Below are positions 23,024 through 23,092 of a stretch of DNA of 23,092 nt, piece by piece; the stretch's first letter is position 1; each line of letters starts with the position of its first letter. Source of the stretch: Owenia fusiformis (lineage: Eukaryota > Annelida > Polychaeta > Sabellida > Oweniidae); the NCBI GenBank assembly GCA_903813345.2, contig CAIIXF020000321.1, positions 1-23,092 on the forward strand, read 5' to 3'. The position numbers and the translations under genes were made by a program. Below the pieces are notes generated by a model. It saw only the letters and a list, made by a program, of their open reading frames with translations, made no database searches and had not been told where the DNA came from.

Positions 23024-23092
23024 CGACAATGATATTTATGTATACATGTAGGAGCTTGAAACAATTTAGTAATAATTATACATACTTTACAT
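23024..23092. other. AT-rich flank with short palindromes
   Basis: The last 69 bp are AT-rich and hold ATGTATACAT (23038-23047) and TACATGTA (23043-23050), two overlapping perfect palindromes. TATACAT recurs near the end. No gene, promoter or known element can be supported. Confidence 0.5.

Noticed and set aside
22850-23032. Plus-strand open frame of 60 residues starting at ATG 22850, with an internally repeated Tyr/Pro- and Cys-containing segment
   Set aside because: It lies wholly in the diverged minisatellite, whose 81, 90 and 9-bp lengths keep any frame open. The protein repeat only mirrors the DNA repeat. No domain, signal peptide or codon bias supports it.

Overview
The window is almost wholly one satellite DNA array. 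Positions 1 to about 22793 hold 149 head-to-tail copies of a 153-bp monomer (about 41% GC). About 300 bp of non-satellite flank follow on the right. The array is still running at position 1, so its left edge is not seen. I find no convincing protein-coding gene, rRNA, tRNA, transposon or CRISPR array. A long, highly homogenised tandem array with a near-nucleosomal period points to a eukaryotic nuclear genome, probably heterochromatic, pericentromeric or subtelomeric. The species cannot be read from the sequence. The flank style (TACATGTA/ATGTATACAT words, degenerate minisatellite) would suit a marine invertebrate, but that is weak.  Layout: (1) 1-22793, the array. Two monomer types, A and B, alternate strictly, giving a 306-bp dimeric higher-order repeat: odd monomers are A, even ones B, and the last (149th) is A. 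A and B differ at only two bases (offsets 99 and 103 of the monomer). These two bases face each other in a tiny hairpin, so the change is C-G to T-A, a compensatory pair. By eye the only other differences are four single-base homopolymer deletions, all in the left third (near 361, 4827, 5887 and 7549). (2) 22788-22807, the array edge. The satellite stops inside its own palindrome and runs into a different, perfect 12-bp palindrome. (3) 22808-22849, short unique sequence. (4) 22850-23023, a diverged minisatellite of two copies plus a fragment, containing a C-rich run able to form a G-quadruplex on the minus strand. (5) 23024-23092, AT-rich sequence with short palindromes.  Each monomer has two halves. 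Offsets about 45-96 are AT-rich with A/T tracts. Offsets about 97-153 and on into the next monomer are GC-richer and full of inverted repeats: an 8-bp-arm hairpin across the monomer boundary, a competing 9-bp arm, an internal 5-bp-arm hairpin, and a three-way-junction fold (89-131). Read on the minus strand, this junction resembles a degenerate hammerhead ribozyme: CGGATGA, a short stem II, then GAAA. The core has departures from the consensus, so activity is uncertain. The A/B covariation makes this the most interesting point in the window. The array is best viewed as a recently amplified, structure-rich, non-coding satellite that may be transcribed.
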